A stretch of DNA of 40,077 bases from Candidatus Zixiibacteriota bacterium (lineage in GTDB: Bacteria; Zixibacteria; MSB-5A5; WJJR01). Location: contig JACRMA010000030.1 in the NCBI GenBank assembly GCA_016235085.1, positions 1-40,077 of the forward strand, in the 5' to 3' direction. A model generated the notes under the pieces. It was not told the DNA's origin and did not search any database. It saw only the letters and a program-made list of their open reading frames with translations. Each line of letters begins with the position of its first letter. Within the stretch, counting starts at the first letter, position 1. The translations under genes and the position numbers were made by a program. Below, piece by piece: positions 1-9,022 of this stretch.

Positions 1-35
1 CCCGTAGCACCAACAACCAGAATCGTGTCCGCCAA
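1..35 (-). CDS. Partial N-terminus of a probable NAD(P)-binding (SDR/NmrA-like) protein
   Basis: The complement of the first bases reads from a TTG codon at 35 as (M)ADTILVVGAT followed by a partial Gly codon. This is the classic first beta strand and glycine-rich turn of a Rossmann fold, as in NmrA-like and atypical SDR proteins. The gene runs off the left edge, so only about 11 residues are visible. An upstream in-frame GTG at 68 is an alternative start. The possible ribosome site (GGGACGGGG) is close to the TTG. It would lie downstream of citrate synthase and its terminator on the same strand. The call rests on one short motif and could be chance. Confidence 0.35.
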   Translation of the reverse strand, partial: MADTILVVGAT

Positions 36-73
36 ATTCCCCGTCCCGTCTTCTGCTGGTTCACACACTCCGG

Positions 74-114
74 TTCAATAAAATCCGCCCCGCCCGCCGA
101 GGCGGACGGGGCGG
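74..114 (-). terminator. Rho-independent terminator of citrate synthase
   Basis: A GC-rich hairpin with 14-base arms (85-98 and 101-114; one G-U pair on the minus transcript) is followed on the minus strand by ATTTTATT. It lies about 55 bases after the citrate synthase stop and in the right orientation. The core resembles the CCCGCCGAGGCGGG palindrome seen again near 8742. Confidence 0.75.
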
Positions 115-167
115 TTCCATTTCCCCCCAATCGGCGTGGCGCGCACGCCACGCAATTCTGCGCCCTA

Positions 168-1460
168 TTAGGCAGGAACCGGGGCCGACTGCAAGGTCTT
201 TTTCAGCCAGTCGGTCGTCGACGATTTCGGGCGAACGATCGGGTAACCCATTGCCCGGGCGATCACCGCCTGCGAGCAAATACCCAGCGCCCGCGAAACG
301 GAGAACAGCACCGTGTAGTAGGAGAACTCGGTCAGTCCGTACTTATAGAGCAGCGCACCGGAGCCGGCATCGACATTAGGCCACGGATCCTTGATCTTCT
401 GCACCTGCTTCAGAACATTTGGCACCACATCGAACACCTTCGCCACGATCTGGAATGCCTCGTCCTTGGCACAATACTTCTTGCCGAATTCGAGGAACGC
501 ATCAAAGCGCGGGTCGGTGATACGCAGCACTGCGTGGCCATACCCCGGCACCACTTTGCCCGACTGCAGCGTTTCCCACGCGTACTTCTCAAGCTGCTCG
601 TTGGTCGGCACACCGTTGAATTTCTTGCGGGTCTCCAGCACCCACGCCAGACATTCCTGGTTGGCCAGCCCGTGGAGCGGGCCCGCCAGACCGTTCAGCC
701 CCGCCGACAATGCGTAATACAGATCGGAGAGCGCCGAATTGACTGTGGCCGAGGAGAACGCCGAAACGTTGCCGGACTCGTGATCCGAATGCAGCACGAG
801 GTACAGTCGCATCAGACGGGCAAAATCACCGGACGGATCGGGAATGCCCAGCATGTGGACATAATCCGCCGACCAATCCAGATTCGTGTCGCTGTTGATG
901 CGCGGGCCCTTTTCAAAGCGCATCCGGTACACGCCGGCCGCTATCGCCGGAAGGACGGCGATGATGTTGAGCGCATCTTCGAGCGTGGCAACCCAGTAAT
1001 CGTCCTTCTTCATCCCCTCGTCGTACCGCTTGCGGAATGCCGACTCGCGCTCCATGCACAGAATCGCAGTGTCAAACATGCACATCGGGTGGGAATCCTT
1101 GGGCATCGCTTCCAGCACTTTCCAAACATAGTCCGGTACCTTGGCGCGCTTCTTCAGGTCCATTTGCAGAGAATGCAGCGAACCCTCGTCCGGCATCGAC
1201 CCGGTGCAAAGCAGCCAGAAGATTTCTTCGGGCAGACGGTCGGTGAGATCCTTGACCGGGATACCGCGAATAATGAGACCCTTGTCCGGTTCCACCGATG
1301 AGGTGTAGCACACGGCGCCACGGACTCCCCGCATCCCGCCATACACCTGGGATAGGGTAACTTTCCCTACCACGTCTTCCCCGTGGGCTTTGAGGAATTC
1401 TTTTACGTCATCCCGTAAAGCCGGGATTTGTTTTGCCATTGTCTCCTGCAGTGTCGCCAT
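168..1460 (-). CDS. gltA: Citrate (Si)-synthase, eukaryote-like type
   Basis: Condenses acetyl-CoA and oxaloacetate to citrate, the first step of the TCA cycle, in the cytosol. The 430-residue product has the catalytic triad in its usual contexts: His263 in GPLHGLANQE, His309 in VPGYGHAVLR and Asp364 in PNVDAGSGALL. The region around Asp364 and the following TEFSYYTVLFSVSRALG closely resemble the mitochondrial-type enzyme rather than the hexameric E. coli type. The ORF track extends 53 residues further, but the added part is low-complexity basic sequence. ATG at 1460 is preceded by AAGGAGAA at good spacing, so I use that start. It is divergent from the malic enzyme gene and followed by a strong terminator. 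Confidence 0.95.
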   Translation of the reverse strand: MATLQETMAKQIPALRDDVKEFLKAHGEDVVGKVTLSQVYGGMRGVRGAVCYTSSVEPDKGLIIRGIPVKDLTDRLPEEIFWLLCTGSMPDEGSLHSLQMDLKKRAKVPDYVWKVLEAMPKDSHPMCMFDTAILCMERESAFRKRYDEGMKKDDYWVATLEDALNIIAVLPAIAAGVYRMRFEKGPRINSDTNLDWSADYVHMLGIPDPSGDFARLMRLYLVLHSDHESGNVSAFSSATVNSALSDLYYALSAGLNGLAGPLHGLANQECLAWVLETRKKFNGVPTNEQLEKYAWETLQSGKVVPGYGHAVLRITDPRFDAFLEFGKKYCAKDEAFQIVAKVFDVVPNVLKQVQKIKDPWPNVDAGSGALLYKYGLTEFSYYTVLFSVSRALGICSQAVIARAMGYPIVRPKSSTTDWLKKTLQSAPVPA

Positions 1461-1821
1461 GGCGATTCTCCTTGTCCTCTCCCGCCCCATCCGGTGCGGG
1501 GAAAGAGTTATAGTACAGTCAGGCACTCGTTTTCGGCGCTCGGATTTTCCAACTTGAACTTCAGGTTCACGACCTATTACTCTACGTTTCGGCATCCTGA
1601 TTCGTGAATTAATTAACAATACTTGGTACCCTTCTCATTGCTTGGAATCAAGCCGATTCTGTCAATCTTACCCATAAAGCTGACAAAATGCCCATGGCGC
1701 CCAAAGCGATTTTGCCACCGGTGGCTTTTATCTGACCGGCGTACGTATTACCTTGCGGATGTCTACCCGTTGAATACCCCATGCAGAGGTGTTTGAATCG
1801 GTGGATGAAGGGGAATTGGCC

Positions 1822-4140
1822 ATGATCAAACGAGAAGAAGCACTCGAATACCATCGTCGTGCACGGCGTGGCAAGATCCAGGTCACACCCACAAAACCTT
1901 GTATGACGCAACTCGACCTGTCGCTGGCGTACACGCCCGGTGTGGCCGAGCCGTGCCGCGAGATCGAAAAAGATCCCGAGGCCGCATTCATGTACACCGC
2001 CAAGGGCAACCTGGTCGCGGTCATCTCCAACGGAACCGCGGTCCTCGGATTGGGACACATAGGCGCGCTCGCCGGGAAACCGGTCATGGAAGGCAAGGGC
2101 GTACTGTTCAAACGGTTCGCCGATATCGATGTGTTCGACATCGAGGTCGATGAGCTTGACCCGGAGAAACTCGTCCAGATCGTCAAGTCGCTGGAGCCGA
2201 CCTTCGGTGGAATCAACCTCGAAGACATCAAGGCCCCGGAGTGCTTCTACGTTGTGGAAAAACTCAAAGAAATCATGAAGATCCCGGTCTTCCACGATGA
2301 CCAGCACGGCACCGCGATCATTTCCGGCGCCGCCCTGCTCAATGGCTGCGAAATCGTGGGCAAGAATCTCGACAAGGTCAAAGTTGTCTTCAACGGCGCG
2401 GGAGCCGCCGGCATCGCCTGCGCGAACCACTATGTGCGTCTGGGCGTCAAACTGGAGAACATCATACTCTGCGACACCAAAGGCGTGGTCTACAAAGGAC
2501 GCACCGACGGAATGAATCCGTACAAGGCCAAATTCGCCTCGGCCACGACGGCGCGGACGCTCCAGCAGGCTATGGAAGGTGCCGATGTCTTTTGCGGCTG
2601 CTCGGTTGCCAACACGGTGACCAAGGACATGGTACGCGGGATGGCGAAAAATCCCATCGTGTTCGCCATGGCCAATCCCGATCCGGAAATCACCTACCCC
2701 GATGCCAAGTCGGCGCGCAACGACGTGATCATGGCAACGGGACGGTCAGACTATCCCAATCAAGTCAATAACGTCCTCGGATTTCCCTTCATCTTCCGAG
2801 GGGCTCTCGACGTGCGCGCCCGTGCCATCAATGATGAGATGAAGATTGCGGCGACGCACGCTCTCGCATCGCTGGCGAAGCAGCCTGTGCCGGAGTCGGT
2901 GCAGGCGGCCTACGGCGGCGCCGAATTCACCTTCGGGCCCGACTACATCATTCCCAAACCCTTCGACCATCGGGTGCTCCTCTGGGAAGCCAAAGCCGTG
3001 GCCAAAGCCGCCATGGATACCGGCGTCGCTGGAGTACCAATCGATCTCGACAAGTACACGGAGCAATTGGAAGCGCGTCTGGGACGTTCGCGTGCGGTCA
3101 TGCGTGACGTTATCAATCGCGCCCGCCGCGAACCCAAGCGGATCGTCTTCCCCGAGGGACACGCAGCGAAGATCCTCTATGCCACGCGCACCATCCGTGA
3201 CGAGAAGATCGGCGATCCCATTCTCATCGGCGATCCCGAACGGATCAAAGCCCGCGCGGCCGACCTCAATGTCGACATCGAGGGGCTGGAGATCGTCAAT
3301 CCTGCCACATCGGAGTGGACCGAATCCTTCGTCGATGAGTTCTATCAGTTGCGCTGCCGCAAAGGCTGCACCTTACGTGATGCCCGCCGCGCGGTGGAGG
3401 ACAACCATTACTTCGGACTGATGATGGTGCGCACCGGCAAAGCCCATGGGCTGGTTGCCGGCGCCACGATGCATTACCCCGAAGTCCTGCGTCCGGCACT
3501 GGAGGTCTTTCCCAAATCCGACCACAACGAGAGAGTGGCCGGGATGAACATGCTCATCCTGGAAAACGACATCCTCTTCTTCGCCGACACAACGGTCAAC
3601 ATCGATCCCACAGCGGAGGACCTGGCCGACATCACCCTGACTTGCGCCGCCAACGTGCGCAAATTCGGCATGGAGCCCAAAGTGGCGCTGCTGTCGTTCT
3701 CCAACTTTGGCTCGGTCCGTCATCCCAGTACCGACAAGGTCCGGCGGGCGGTGGAGATCATTAAGGGACGCAACCCCGCTTTGATCGTCGACGGCGAGAT
3801 GCAGGCGGATACCGCGGTGACTCCGGCCATCCTGAATGAGACCTACCCCTTCTCGAAACTCAAGGAGCGGGCGAATCTGCTGATCTTCCCCGACCTGCAG
3901 TCCGGCAACATCGCCTACAAATTGGTCCAGCGGCTCGGCAATGCCGAGATCATCGGGCCACTTTTGGTGGGAATGGAGCGTCCGGTGCAAGTTTTACAGG
4001 TCGGATCGTACACAGTGCGAGATATTGTCCATCTGGCCGCTGTGACCGTGGTGGAGGCTCAGGGACGGGTTCAAAGAGAGTTGTTCATTACCAAAGAGCG
4101 TATTTCCGAACCCGACATCCACGAGGCGATCAAGAGCTAA
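1822..4140 (+). CDS. maeB: NADP-dependent malic enzyme with C-terminal phosphotransacetylase-like domain
   Basis: Oxidatively decarboxylates malate to pyruvate. The 772-aa length and domain order match the MaeB hybrid class: a malic domain (about 1-160), an NAD(P)-binding domain (about 160-425, with the nucleotide loop [15 protein letters not shown]), then a phosphotransacetylase-like domain (about 435-772). Visible motifs are the catalytic tyrosine region [24 protein letters not shown], and the metal-binding stretches [11 protein letters not shown] and [11 protein letters not shown]. In known MaeB proteins the PTA domain is regulatory, binding acetyl-CoA, rather than catalytic. ATG at 1822 follows GAAGGGGAATTGGCC; the ORF-track start 33 bases upstream has no ribosome site. 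The gene is divergent from citrate synthase and ends at a terminator. Confidence 0.95.
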   Translation: MIKREEALEYHRRARRGKIQVTPTKPCMTQLDLSLAYTPGVAEPCREIEKDPEAAFMYTAKGNLVAVISNGTAVLGLGHIGALAGKPVMEGKGVLFKRFADIDVFDIEVDELDPEKLVQIVKSLEPTFGGINLEDIKAPECFYVVEKLKEIMKIPVFHDDQHGTAIISGAALLNGCEIVGKNLDKVKVVFNGAGAAGIACANHYVRLGVKLENIILCDTKGVVYKGRTDGMNPYKAKFASATTARTLQQAMEGADVFCGCSVANTVTKDMVRGMAKNPIVFAMANPDPEITYPDAKSARNDVIMATGRSDYPNQVNNVLGFPFIFRGALDVRARAINDEMKIAATHALASLAKQPVPESVQAAYGGAEFTFGPDYIIPKPFDHRVLLWEAKAVAKAAMDTGVAGVPIDLDKYTEQLEARLGRSRAVMRDVINRARREPKRIVFPEGHAAKILYATRTIRDEKIGDPILIGDPERIKARAADLNVDIEGLEIVNPATSEWTESFVDEFYQLRCRKGCTLRDARRAVEDNHYFGLMMVRTGKAHGLVAGATMHYPEVLRPALEVFPKSDHNERVAGMNMLILENDILFFADTTVNIDPTAEDLADITLTCAANVRKFGMEPKVALLSFSNFGSVRHPSTDKVRRAVEIIKGRNPALIVDGEMQADTAVTPAILNETYPFSKLKERANLLIFPDLQSGNIAYKLVQRLGNAEIIGPLLVGMERPVQVLQVGSYTVRDIVHLAAVTVVEAQGRVQRELFITKERISEPDIHEAIKS

Positions 4141-4172
4141 CGCGCTGTTATTCAATGTGTAACGGCAAGAAT

Positions 4173-4200
4173 GGGCGCCCAGTTCCGGGCGCCCTTTTTT
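4173..4200 (+). terminator. Rho-independent terminator of maeB
   Basis: Perfect 8-bp stem GGGCGCCC / GGGCGCCC with loop AGTTCC, directly followed by six T residues, 32 bases after the maeB stop. Confidence 0.92.
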
Positions 4201-4243
4201 GCCCCTGGCATGGTCAACTTGTCATAATACCGTCGAGCTAGGC

Positions 4244-4273
4244 TGCGCAGTGGGTGCGTAATGCCACTGCGCA
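4244..4273. repeat. Inverted repeat in the gene-poor gap
   Basis: Arms TGCGCAGTGG and CCACTGCGCA are separated by a 10-base spacer. The sequence GGCTGCGCAGT at its left end recurs about 78 bases downstream (4319), again followed by a CGCAC-containing stretch, so this looks like a decayed small repeat. No coding function is evident. Confidence 0.6.
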
Positions 4274-4521
4274 CTTAAGTCCTTGTGTCACAACATTAAA
4301 AACAGGCGTGCGCAATAAGGCTGCGCAGTCACTACGCACTTTGAGCCTCCGAAACCGTGTGCCAGCTCAAGGCGTTTTTCGTGTAAGTCATTGGCAATCA
4401 ACAAAACGACCTTCAAAATTGCCCTCCAACTTCACGTGGCACGATTGTTGTTATGCATTGTTGCGGCGAGAAATTCCGCGGGTTCCGTCGCGAGACGAAT
4501 CGGGGGATGCGGATCGCCAAA

Positions 4522-4587
4522 AGCCCCGCCGCCGGATGATGAGATGGAGGGCATCGAATTCACCCCGGCGGTCGGGGCTCATTTTTC
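4522..4587. other. Long bulged hairpin with T-tract; candidate terminator or small RNA end
   Basis: The interval 4201-5032 (about 830 bp) holds no convincing gene. Inside it, arms of 14 paired bases (AGCCCCG-CCGCCGG at 4522-4535 and its complement at 4565-4579) pair with only one bulged base. The loop is 29 bases, and CATTTTTC follows on the plus strand. The minus-strand transcript would end in TTTTGG. It sits between convergent genes, so it may terminate transcription in both directions, or be the 3' end of an unannotated plus-strand RNA. I see no clear promoter for such an RNA. Confidence 0.5.
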
Positions 4588-5032
4588 GCTCCAACTTGAA
4601 GCAGCAATAACCCGCCAATTCCCCGGCGTGGTTGACAGGTCCTCCTTGACCATCAATCACGAGGGAATAAGTTACCATCCTGACGTGTAGTGCATATGAC
4701 TCCGCCGGCTTGGGGGTGGACAGATTCACGGCGCGAGTCAATCGTTGATCGGCTAATGTTCAGGCAGTTTCGAGTCGTTGGATTCCGCAGACCAAGCTGG
4801 ATTATTGCGAATGTCGGCGTGGTGTTCGTCAGCCGTGATCAGGACCAAGGCGACCGGTACGTTGTCCGCATCCCCGATTTCGACAAAGGCTCACCATTCG
4901 CCTGCAGTATCGCCCTGATAAAAGAGGTGGGCGTCCTCTGGGCTGCGCCCAAGCGATACCGCTCAGCGATCAACCGGACAGCCACCCGACAGCAACAGCC
5001 CTCGCCGCGACCTCTGTCTTGCACGTCAGCAA

Positions 5033-6565
5033 TTAGGGTCGGAAGCTCGATGTGATCTGAATCCGCTTGCGCACCGAGCGGCTGATGTCGGCGCCGGTAC
5101 GGTCCCTACCTTCAAAATCGATGATTAGCCAGTAGTCGCCGGGACGGACACGGTGGGAAATCTGGAATGACGACTCGAAGATCGCCCGATCGCTTTCCGG
5201 TTGATCCACCCGGGCATAGAGCAGATCGAGAATCGGTCTGCTGGATTGCGACTGCTGCTGCAGTTTGCGTAGGTCCCCAGTCAAGTCGGCGCCCGCCCAG
5301 CGGAAAAGCGGCGCCCCCAGACTATCGGCGGAGACCACCGGTTTGCTGACCCGGACCTCTCCTTTGGCCCCAACGCGCACCCGCTCGAGATAGACCCTGG
5401 TCGTGTAAGCCCACTTCTCTCCCGGCGGCAGATACATCTCGACATACGGCGCGATCGTGTCGCCTTTGACAAAGCCGGGGAACGCCGTCCCCTGGAGTTC
5501 GCGATCCTCGCGATGCACTCGCGGCGCAATTCCCGGTCCCCTGGGACCATGCTTGTAGACCAGAAGAATGTCGCTGGTGCCATCGCCGGCAAATGGCGAC
5601 GGCAGGATCAGAGTCTTTTCGCCTCCGCCGGAATTGTTGTGCCCGCCCGCGATCGACACTTCCAGCGTGTACCGCCCGGCCCGAAGCCCCGTGACCTCAA
5701 AATAGAACGGAATACTCAGACTGCGGCGATTGGCGGTCACTCCGAGCACCAGCCCGGCCAGCCCCAGTTCACGAGTCTGCCGGCGCGTGTCCAGCAGCCG
5801 TTCGCGCTCGCTGGGACTATCGCCCAGAAGATTCAAGGTGGCATCGAGCTCATCGCCCGCGAGCGTCGCTCCGGTCAGGTCGTCACCCCACACGGCGGCG
5901 GTCACCCAAACGTCGAATGTCCCGTCGCGGTTCGGAAACGACACGGCCTCGATCGCCGGATAGATCGGTTTGGCCGGCTCTGGTTGATCGGCCAGAAGCG
6001 GCAGTGTCACGCTGGGCCAGGTGTGAGTCGATTCGGCCACCGCGGCCAAACCTGTATCCTGGGTATCCCACCAGTAGAAGAACGCAAGTGTGGTGTCGCC
6101 CCCGCCACCGGGAGCACGAACATTGTAATCGGTCACCCACCACGCCGACGGAGGCCCAAACCGAATGAAGTAACTCCAGCGCACATCACCTTGGGGTCTC
6201 CACACCTCCCCCACGCAATGCGCGCTGTCATGCGCCCACGTCAGTCCGGCCATCGCGCGACTCCACTCAGTCGAATGCCGTTCAATGTATCGATCCGCAC
6301 GCGCCCGAAAGGTGTCCCGCGTGATGGCAGCATTGAAATCATAATCCCAGTAGGCCGAATCCAGAATCAGGATGATCGCCGACTCGGTCGCAAAGCGCGT
6401 GCTGTCGCCCGCCGTCAGTCCGGATGGAAGTGGCCGGAAACCGGACTCCATCGGCGTGACCTTTGTCGTCACACACGATTGGGAGACCAGACCGCAAAGC
6501 GCTGTCAGCAGTAACGCCGGCACAATGGCGGCAACTTGCCCTGCCACACCAGAACGCACGCTCAT
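5033..6565 (-). CDS. Exported GWxTD-like domain protein (divergent)
   Basis: The 510-residue protein begins with a hydrophobic export signal (about 10-26) and a possible but weak lipobox (VSQSC, Cys31). The central stretch DVRWSYFIRFGPPSAWW resembles the GWxTD domain, where a 'y-i-r-y-G-p-P' core follows a helical 'NE..YyrRv' region. The C-terminal part (HRVRPGDYWLIIDFEGRDRT) looks like the beta-rich tail of those proteins. The canonical GWxTD motif itself is not intact, so the family call is tentative. Proteins of this family are common in the FCB group and their function is unknown. ATG at 6565 is preceded by GGGAGGG. Its upstream region matches that of a truncated ORF near 10344. Confidence 0.5.
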   Translation of the reverse strand: MSVRSGVAGQVAAIVPALLLTALCGLVSQSCVTTKVTPMESGFRPLPSGLTAGDSTRFATESAIILILDSAYWDYDFNAAITRDTFRARADRYIERHSTEWSRAMAGLTWAHDSAHCVGEVWRPQGDVRWSYFIRFGPPSAWWVTDYNVRAPGGGGDTTLAFFYWWDTQDTGLAAVAESTHTWPSVTLPLLADQPEPAKPIYPAIEAVSFPNRDGTFDVWVTAAVWGDDLTGATLAGDELDATLNLLGDSPSERERLLDTRRQTRELGLAGLVLGVTANRRSLSIPFYFEVTGLRAGRYTLEVSIAGGHNNSGGGEKTLILPSPFAGDGTSDILLVYKHGPRGPGIAPRVHREDRELQGTAFPGFVKGDTIAPYVEMYLPPGEKWAYTTRVYLERVRVGAKGEVRVSKPVVSADSLGAPLFRWAGADLTGDLRKLQQQSQSSRPILDLLYARVDQPESDRAIFESSFQISHRVRPGDYWLIIDFEGRDRTGADISRSVRKRIQITSSFRP

Positions 6566-6665
6566 GGGAACCCTCCCGGTTACAAGACCAATACACGCGT
6601 GCCCACTGTTCTATTCCCGAACCCTGGAGGATGATCAGCTTCCCTTGCGCAGGACTTCACGCCAC

Positions 6666-6747
6666 GCCTGGTGCCCTGCATCTCTGGGGATTGTTGAAAA
6701 ACCGGCTTCGATCGATTCGAAGGCCTGATCATTCGGGTGCCACGGAC
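6666..6747. repeat. Repeat family B, copy 1 (82 bp)
   Basis: Starts with GCCTGGTGCCCTGCAT and ends with CATTCGGGTGCCACGGAC. An almost identical 82-bp copy lies at 8851-8932 in the same orientation. On the minus strand it reads KPVFQQ, a sequence often seen at the C-terminus of transposases, so it may be the 3' end of a dead insertion sequence. Confidence 0.8.
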
Positions 6748-6825
6748 AAGAAAGACCGAGCGGCTCTTCTGCTCAGTTTTCCTTGTAGTGCCCTTCTTCT
6801 GTGCGTGGAAAGGTGACAAGAACAA

Positions 6826-6967
6826 GCCTGGTGCCCCGCAGCTCTACTGCGGGAAGATTCACATTCACGGACATAATTCCGGTGCCGATCAATTCCAAAT
6901 CTTCTCTTGGCATTGATGCCGGATTTCGCCGTCAAGCCACCCGCAGCAGAGCTGCGTAGCACCAGGC
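6826..6967. mobile_element. 142-bp MITE-like element with 28-bp terminal inverted repeats (family A, copy 1)
   Basis: The left end (6826-6853, starting GCCTGGTGCCCCGCAG) and right end (6940-6967) are inverted copies matching at 25 of 28 positions. Each end is itself palindromic around GCAGCTCTGCTGC. The 86-bp core carries no ORF of note. The first 127 bp recur at 8605-8731 with about three changes, which shows it is a dispersed element. It directly abuts the transposase remnant. Confidence 0.75.
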
Positions 6968-7148
6968 GGTCCAAGAGTGGTCGGACGCTCAATGGACACC
7001 GCTCGGGTGGGATCGACGAGCGCCCCTCTTGGTCGTACATCCGGTCCAACGTCCGTGACAGCGGTCGCAGGGGATGATCCGCCGGTATCCGATCCTCCGG
7101 CGACGGATACCGGAACATGTATCCTTGATACTTCTCGTGACCGCGCAT
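6968..7148 (-). pseudogene. N-terminal fragment of an IS1182/IS5-type transposase
   Basis: From ATG at 7148, with a strong AAGGAGGGC ribosome site, the frame reads MRGHEKYQGYMFRYPSPEDR, then IPADHPLRPLSR and GRSSIPPER. This is the N-terminal (DUF772-like) region of IS1182/IS5-group DDE transposases, which typically read MF.Y.S.ED.VP.DHPLR and later RPSIPPE. About 15 residues between the two blocks seem lost, and after PPER the frame drifts into unrelated sequence ending in the family A element. No catalytic DDE residues remain. Repeat B just beyond could be the matching 3' end. Confidence 0.7.
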
Positions 7149-7381
7149 GGCGCCCTCCTTCGTGCGATGAGGGCACAAAGACTAATTCAATCACTTACGG
7201 CAAGAGTTTGTCAGCAACGTGCTAGAATCGGCCCGCCACCGTATCGCGATGGCCCGCGTCAACCGTCGGCGCATCGACCATCCTGGTTAGTCCGTCGCGA
7301 AACATACATAAGTCCAGCTACGCCGCGGGGCGCCATATCGGCACGCTCACCGGTGACCAGCGCTCCGATAGAGGATGAGGA

Positions 7382-8527
7382 TCACTCAGTCCAATCAACA
7401 TTGCCAGACGAATATATCTCCCCCGTCTCTTCGCCCATCTGAACGCTCAATTCCGGGAGCACGAACCACCTGCCACTCTTGGCCTCCACTGCGATCAGGT
7501 CGAATGCACCAATGGGTTCCCGCTTTCGCACCACGGTCACAAGCAACCACCTGCCGTCGGGGGACCAGCATAGGCTCCAAGGGTCATAAGGTTCGAGATG
7601 TGCAAGCGGAACAAACTCGCCAAAGTCGGGCGCGTGGCTGATCACTACCCCGCTTGGCCGAGTAAAGGGCGGGCCCCACGCCACGGCAGCAAGAAATTGT
7701 CCATCGCGCGAGAACGAGGGTTCGAATAGCCGGGAAAATCCTGCGGGATGACGGGGTTTCCGCCACTCACCTCCAGAGCGCTCTCCAATCGTGACGTCGG
7801 TGTCATTTGAGAATGCCAAGAATCTCTCATCGGAGGACACAGCAAAACCCCGGATTCGATCACTGTCGTATGGGAACAAGACTGAATCTCCCACCGATGA
7901 ATCCAGGACCATCACCTTCAACTGCTCTTCCTTGCCGTAATACTTGCGAATTGAATAAATATCGTTGCTAAGTCTGCCCACGCTGAAGTACTCGTCGTAC
8001 GAACTCTGACCGTGGATTGGCACGTACTTAATTCTTATAGTGCTGTGAGATGCGGTCAAGGTCTCAGGGACTTCCTGGTCAGGCTCGGACCTCCACTTCG
8101 ACACTAAACGGCATTGTTCATTTGTGCAGTCGAATCGAAACACGCCATCTCCTCTAAGGGACCCAAAAATAACTCCCTTGCCATCACGCGTCCACTTTGC
8201 CCCAAGGTAACCGTCAGGCTCCAAGCTGTCAGGCACGGACTTAACTGAGACCTTCAGAGACGGAATATCGACGATGCAGAGCCTCGGCTGACCATGCCAT
8301 GGGAACGAGCAAAATACGACTCTACCTCGTGCTTCATTCCGCCACGTCGTCAGCAATCCCTGGTCACCATGAACAACACCGGGGCAACTGCCCGCGAGGA
8401 TAATGAGGACCGCTGCAACTCGTGCAATGCTTCCCCTTCTAGAAGCAACTGGGTGCCTTCGGAACCACTCGGTCAAATGGAACGCCGCGCCCACACTCTC
8501 TATGAATCTTGGCGGATATCTCGACAT
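7382..8527 (-). CDS. Exported PD40/TolB-like beta-propeller protein
   Basis: A 381-residue protein with a hydrophobic export segment (about 36-50, RVAAVLIILAG) after a long basic N-terminus. The repeats WTRDGKGVIFGS, FSRDGQFLAAV and WSPDGRWLLVTV are typical PD40 (TolB-like) propeller blades. It is probably a secreted or periplasmic binding or scaffold protein; no catalytic motif is visible. ATG at 8527 follows GAGGGCGAAGCT. Base composition is lower than the neighbours (25 of 60 G+C by hand count at 7921-7980). The gene is flanked on both sides by family A and B repeats in mirror order (B-A gene A-B), suggesting it arrived or was rearranged with them. Confidence 0.75.
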   Translation of the reverse strand: MSRYPPRFIESVGAAFHLTEWFRRHPVASRRGSIARVAAVLIILAGSCPGVVHGDQGLLTTWRNEARGRVVFCSFPWHGQPRLCIVDIPSLKVSVKSVPDSLEPDGYLGAKWTRDGKGVIFGSLRGDGVFRFDCTNEQCRLVSKWRSEPDQEVPETLTASHSTIRIKYVPIHGQSSYDEYFSVGRLSNDIYSIRKYYGKEEQLKVMVLDSSVGDSVLFPYDSDRIRGFAVSSDERFLAFSNDTDVTIGERSGGEWRKPRHPAGFSRLFEPSFSRDGQFLAAVAWGPPFTRPSGVVISHAPDFGEFVPLAHLEPYDPWSLCWSPDGRWLLVTVVRKREPIGAFDLIAVEAKSGRWFVLPELSVQMGEETGEIYSSGNVDWTE

Positions 8528-8604
8528 AGCTTCGCCCTCAAGTCAACGACCATTACAATCAGCCATCTGGGGTTTCCAAGCGCCTATCCATACCTCGCAT
8601 CAAT

Positions 8605-8731
8605 GCCTGGTTCCCCGCAGCTCTGCTGCGGGAAGATTCACATTCACGGACATAATTCCGGTGCCGATCAATTCCAAATCTTCTCTTGGCATTGATGCCG
8701 GATTTTGCCGTCAAGCCACCCGCAGCAGAGC
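8605..8731. repeat. MITE-like repeat family A, copy 2 (right end lost)
   Basis: About 127 bp nearly identical to 6826-6952, same orientation. The left terminal repeat is intact and palindromic. The right terminal repeat is cut after 13 bases, where another element with the same GCCTGGTGCCC start begins. Confidence 0.8.
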
Positions 8732-8763
8732 CTGGTGCCCTGCCCGCCGAGGCGGGCTGCAGG
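8730..8763. repeat. Palindromic REP-like unit
   Basis: Begins GCCTGGTGCCC like families A and B and contains a 7-bp stem (GCCCGCC GA GGCGGGC). It is followed by AGGAAGATTC, which resembles the AAGATTC following the left end of family A. Confidence 0.55.
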
Positions 8764-8850
8764 AAGATTCGAATTCACGAACAGGCACGCTGAGACGTTA
8801 TACATCCGACGGTTTGAATCCAAAGCAATTCGTGCCTGCCGCTCGGATCC

Positions 8851-8932
8851 GCCTGGTACCCTGCATCTCTGGGGACTGTTGAAAAACCAGCATCGATCAA
8901 CTCGAAGGCCTGATCATTCGGGTGCCACGGAC
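8851..8932. repeat. Repeat family B, copy 2 (82 bp)
   Basis: Near-identical to 6666-6747 and in the same orientation, including the TGTTGAAAAACC core. A more degenerate version of the core (TGTTGAAAGACC) is visible near 10170. Just downstream (about 8942-8959) is another GC-rich palindrome, GCCCCG...CGGGGC. Confidence 0.8.
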
Positions 8933-9022
8933 TTCGAGACGCCCCGGTGCTGCGGGGCACTAGCGCAGAGGGATTGGCTAATACATGGGAGCTTCCTTTC
9001 CGATTTCAAATGAACTCCTTTG

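Noticed and set aside
4254-5055. Plus-strand ORFs of 99-121 aa (4254, 4391, 4690) and a 96-aa minus ORF
   Set aside because: They overlap each other in different frames, lack ribosome sites and recognisable motifs, and cover the repeat and hairpin sequences. Most likely non-coding.
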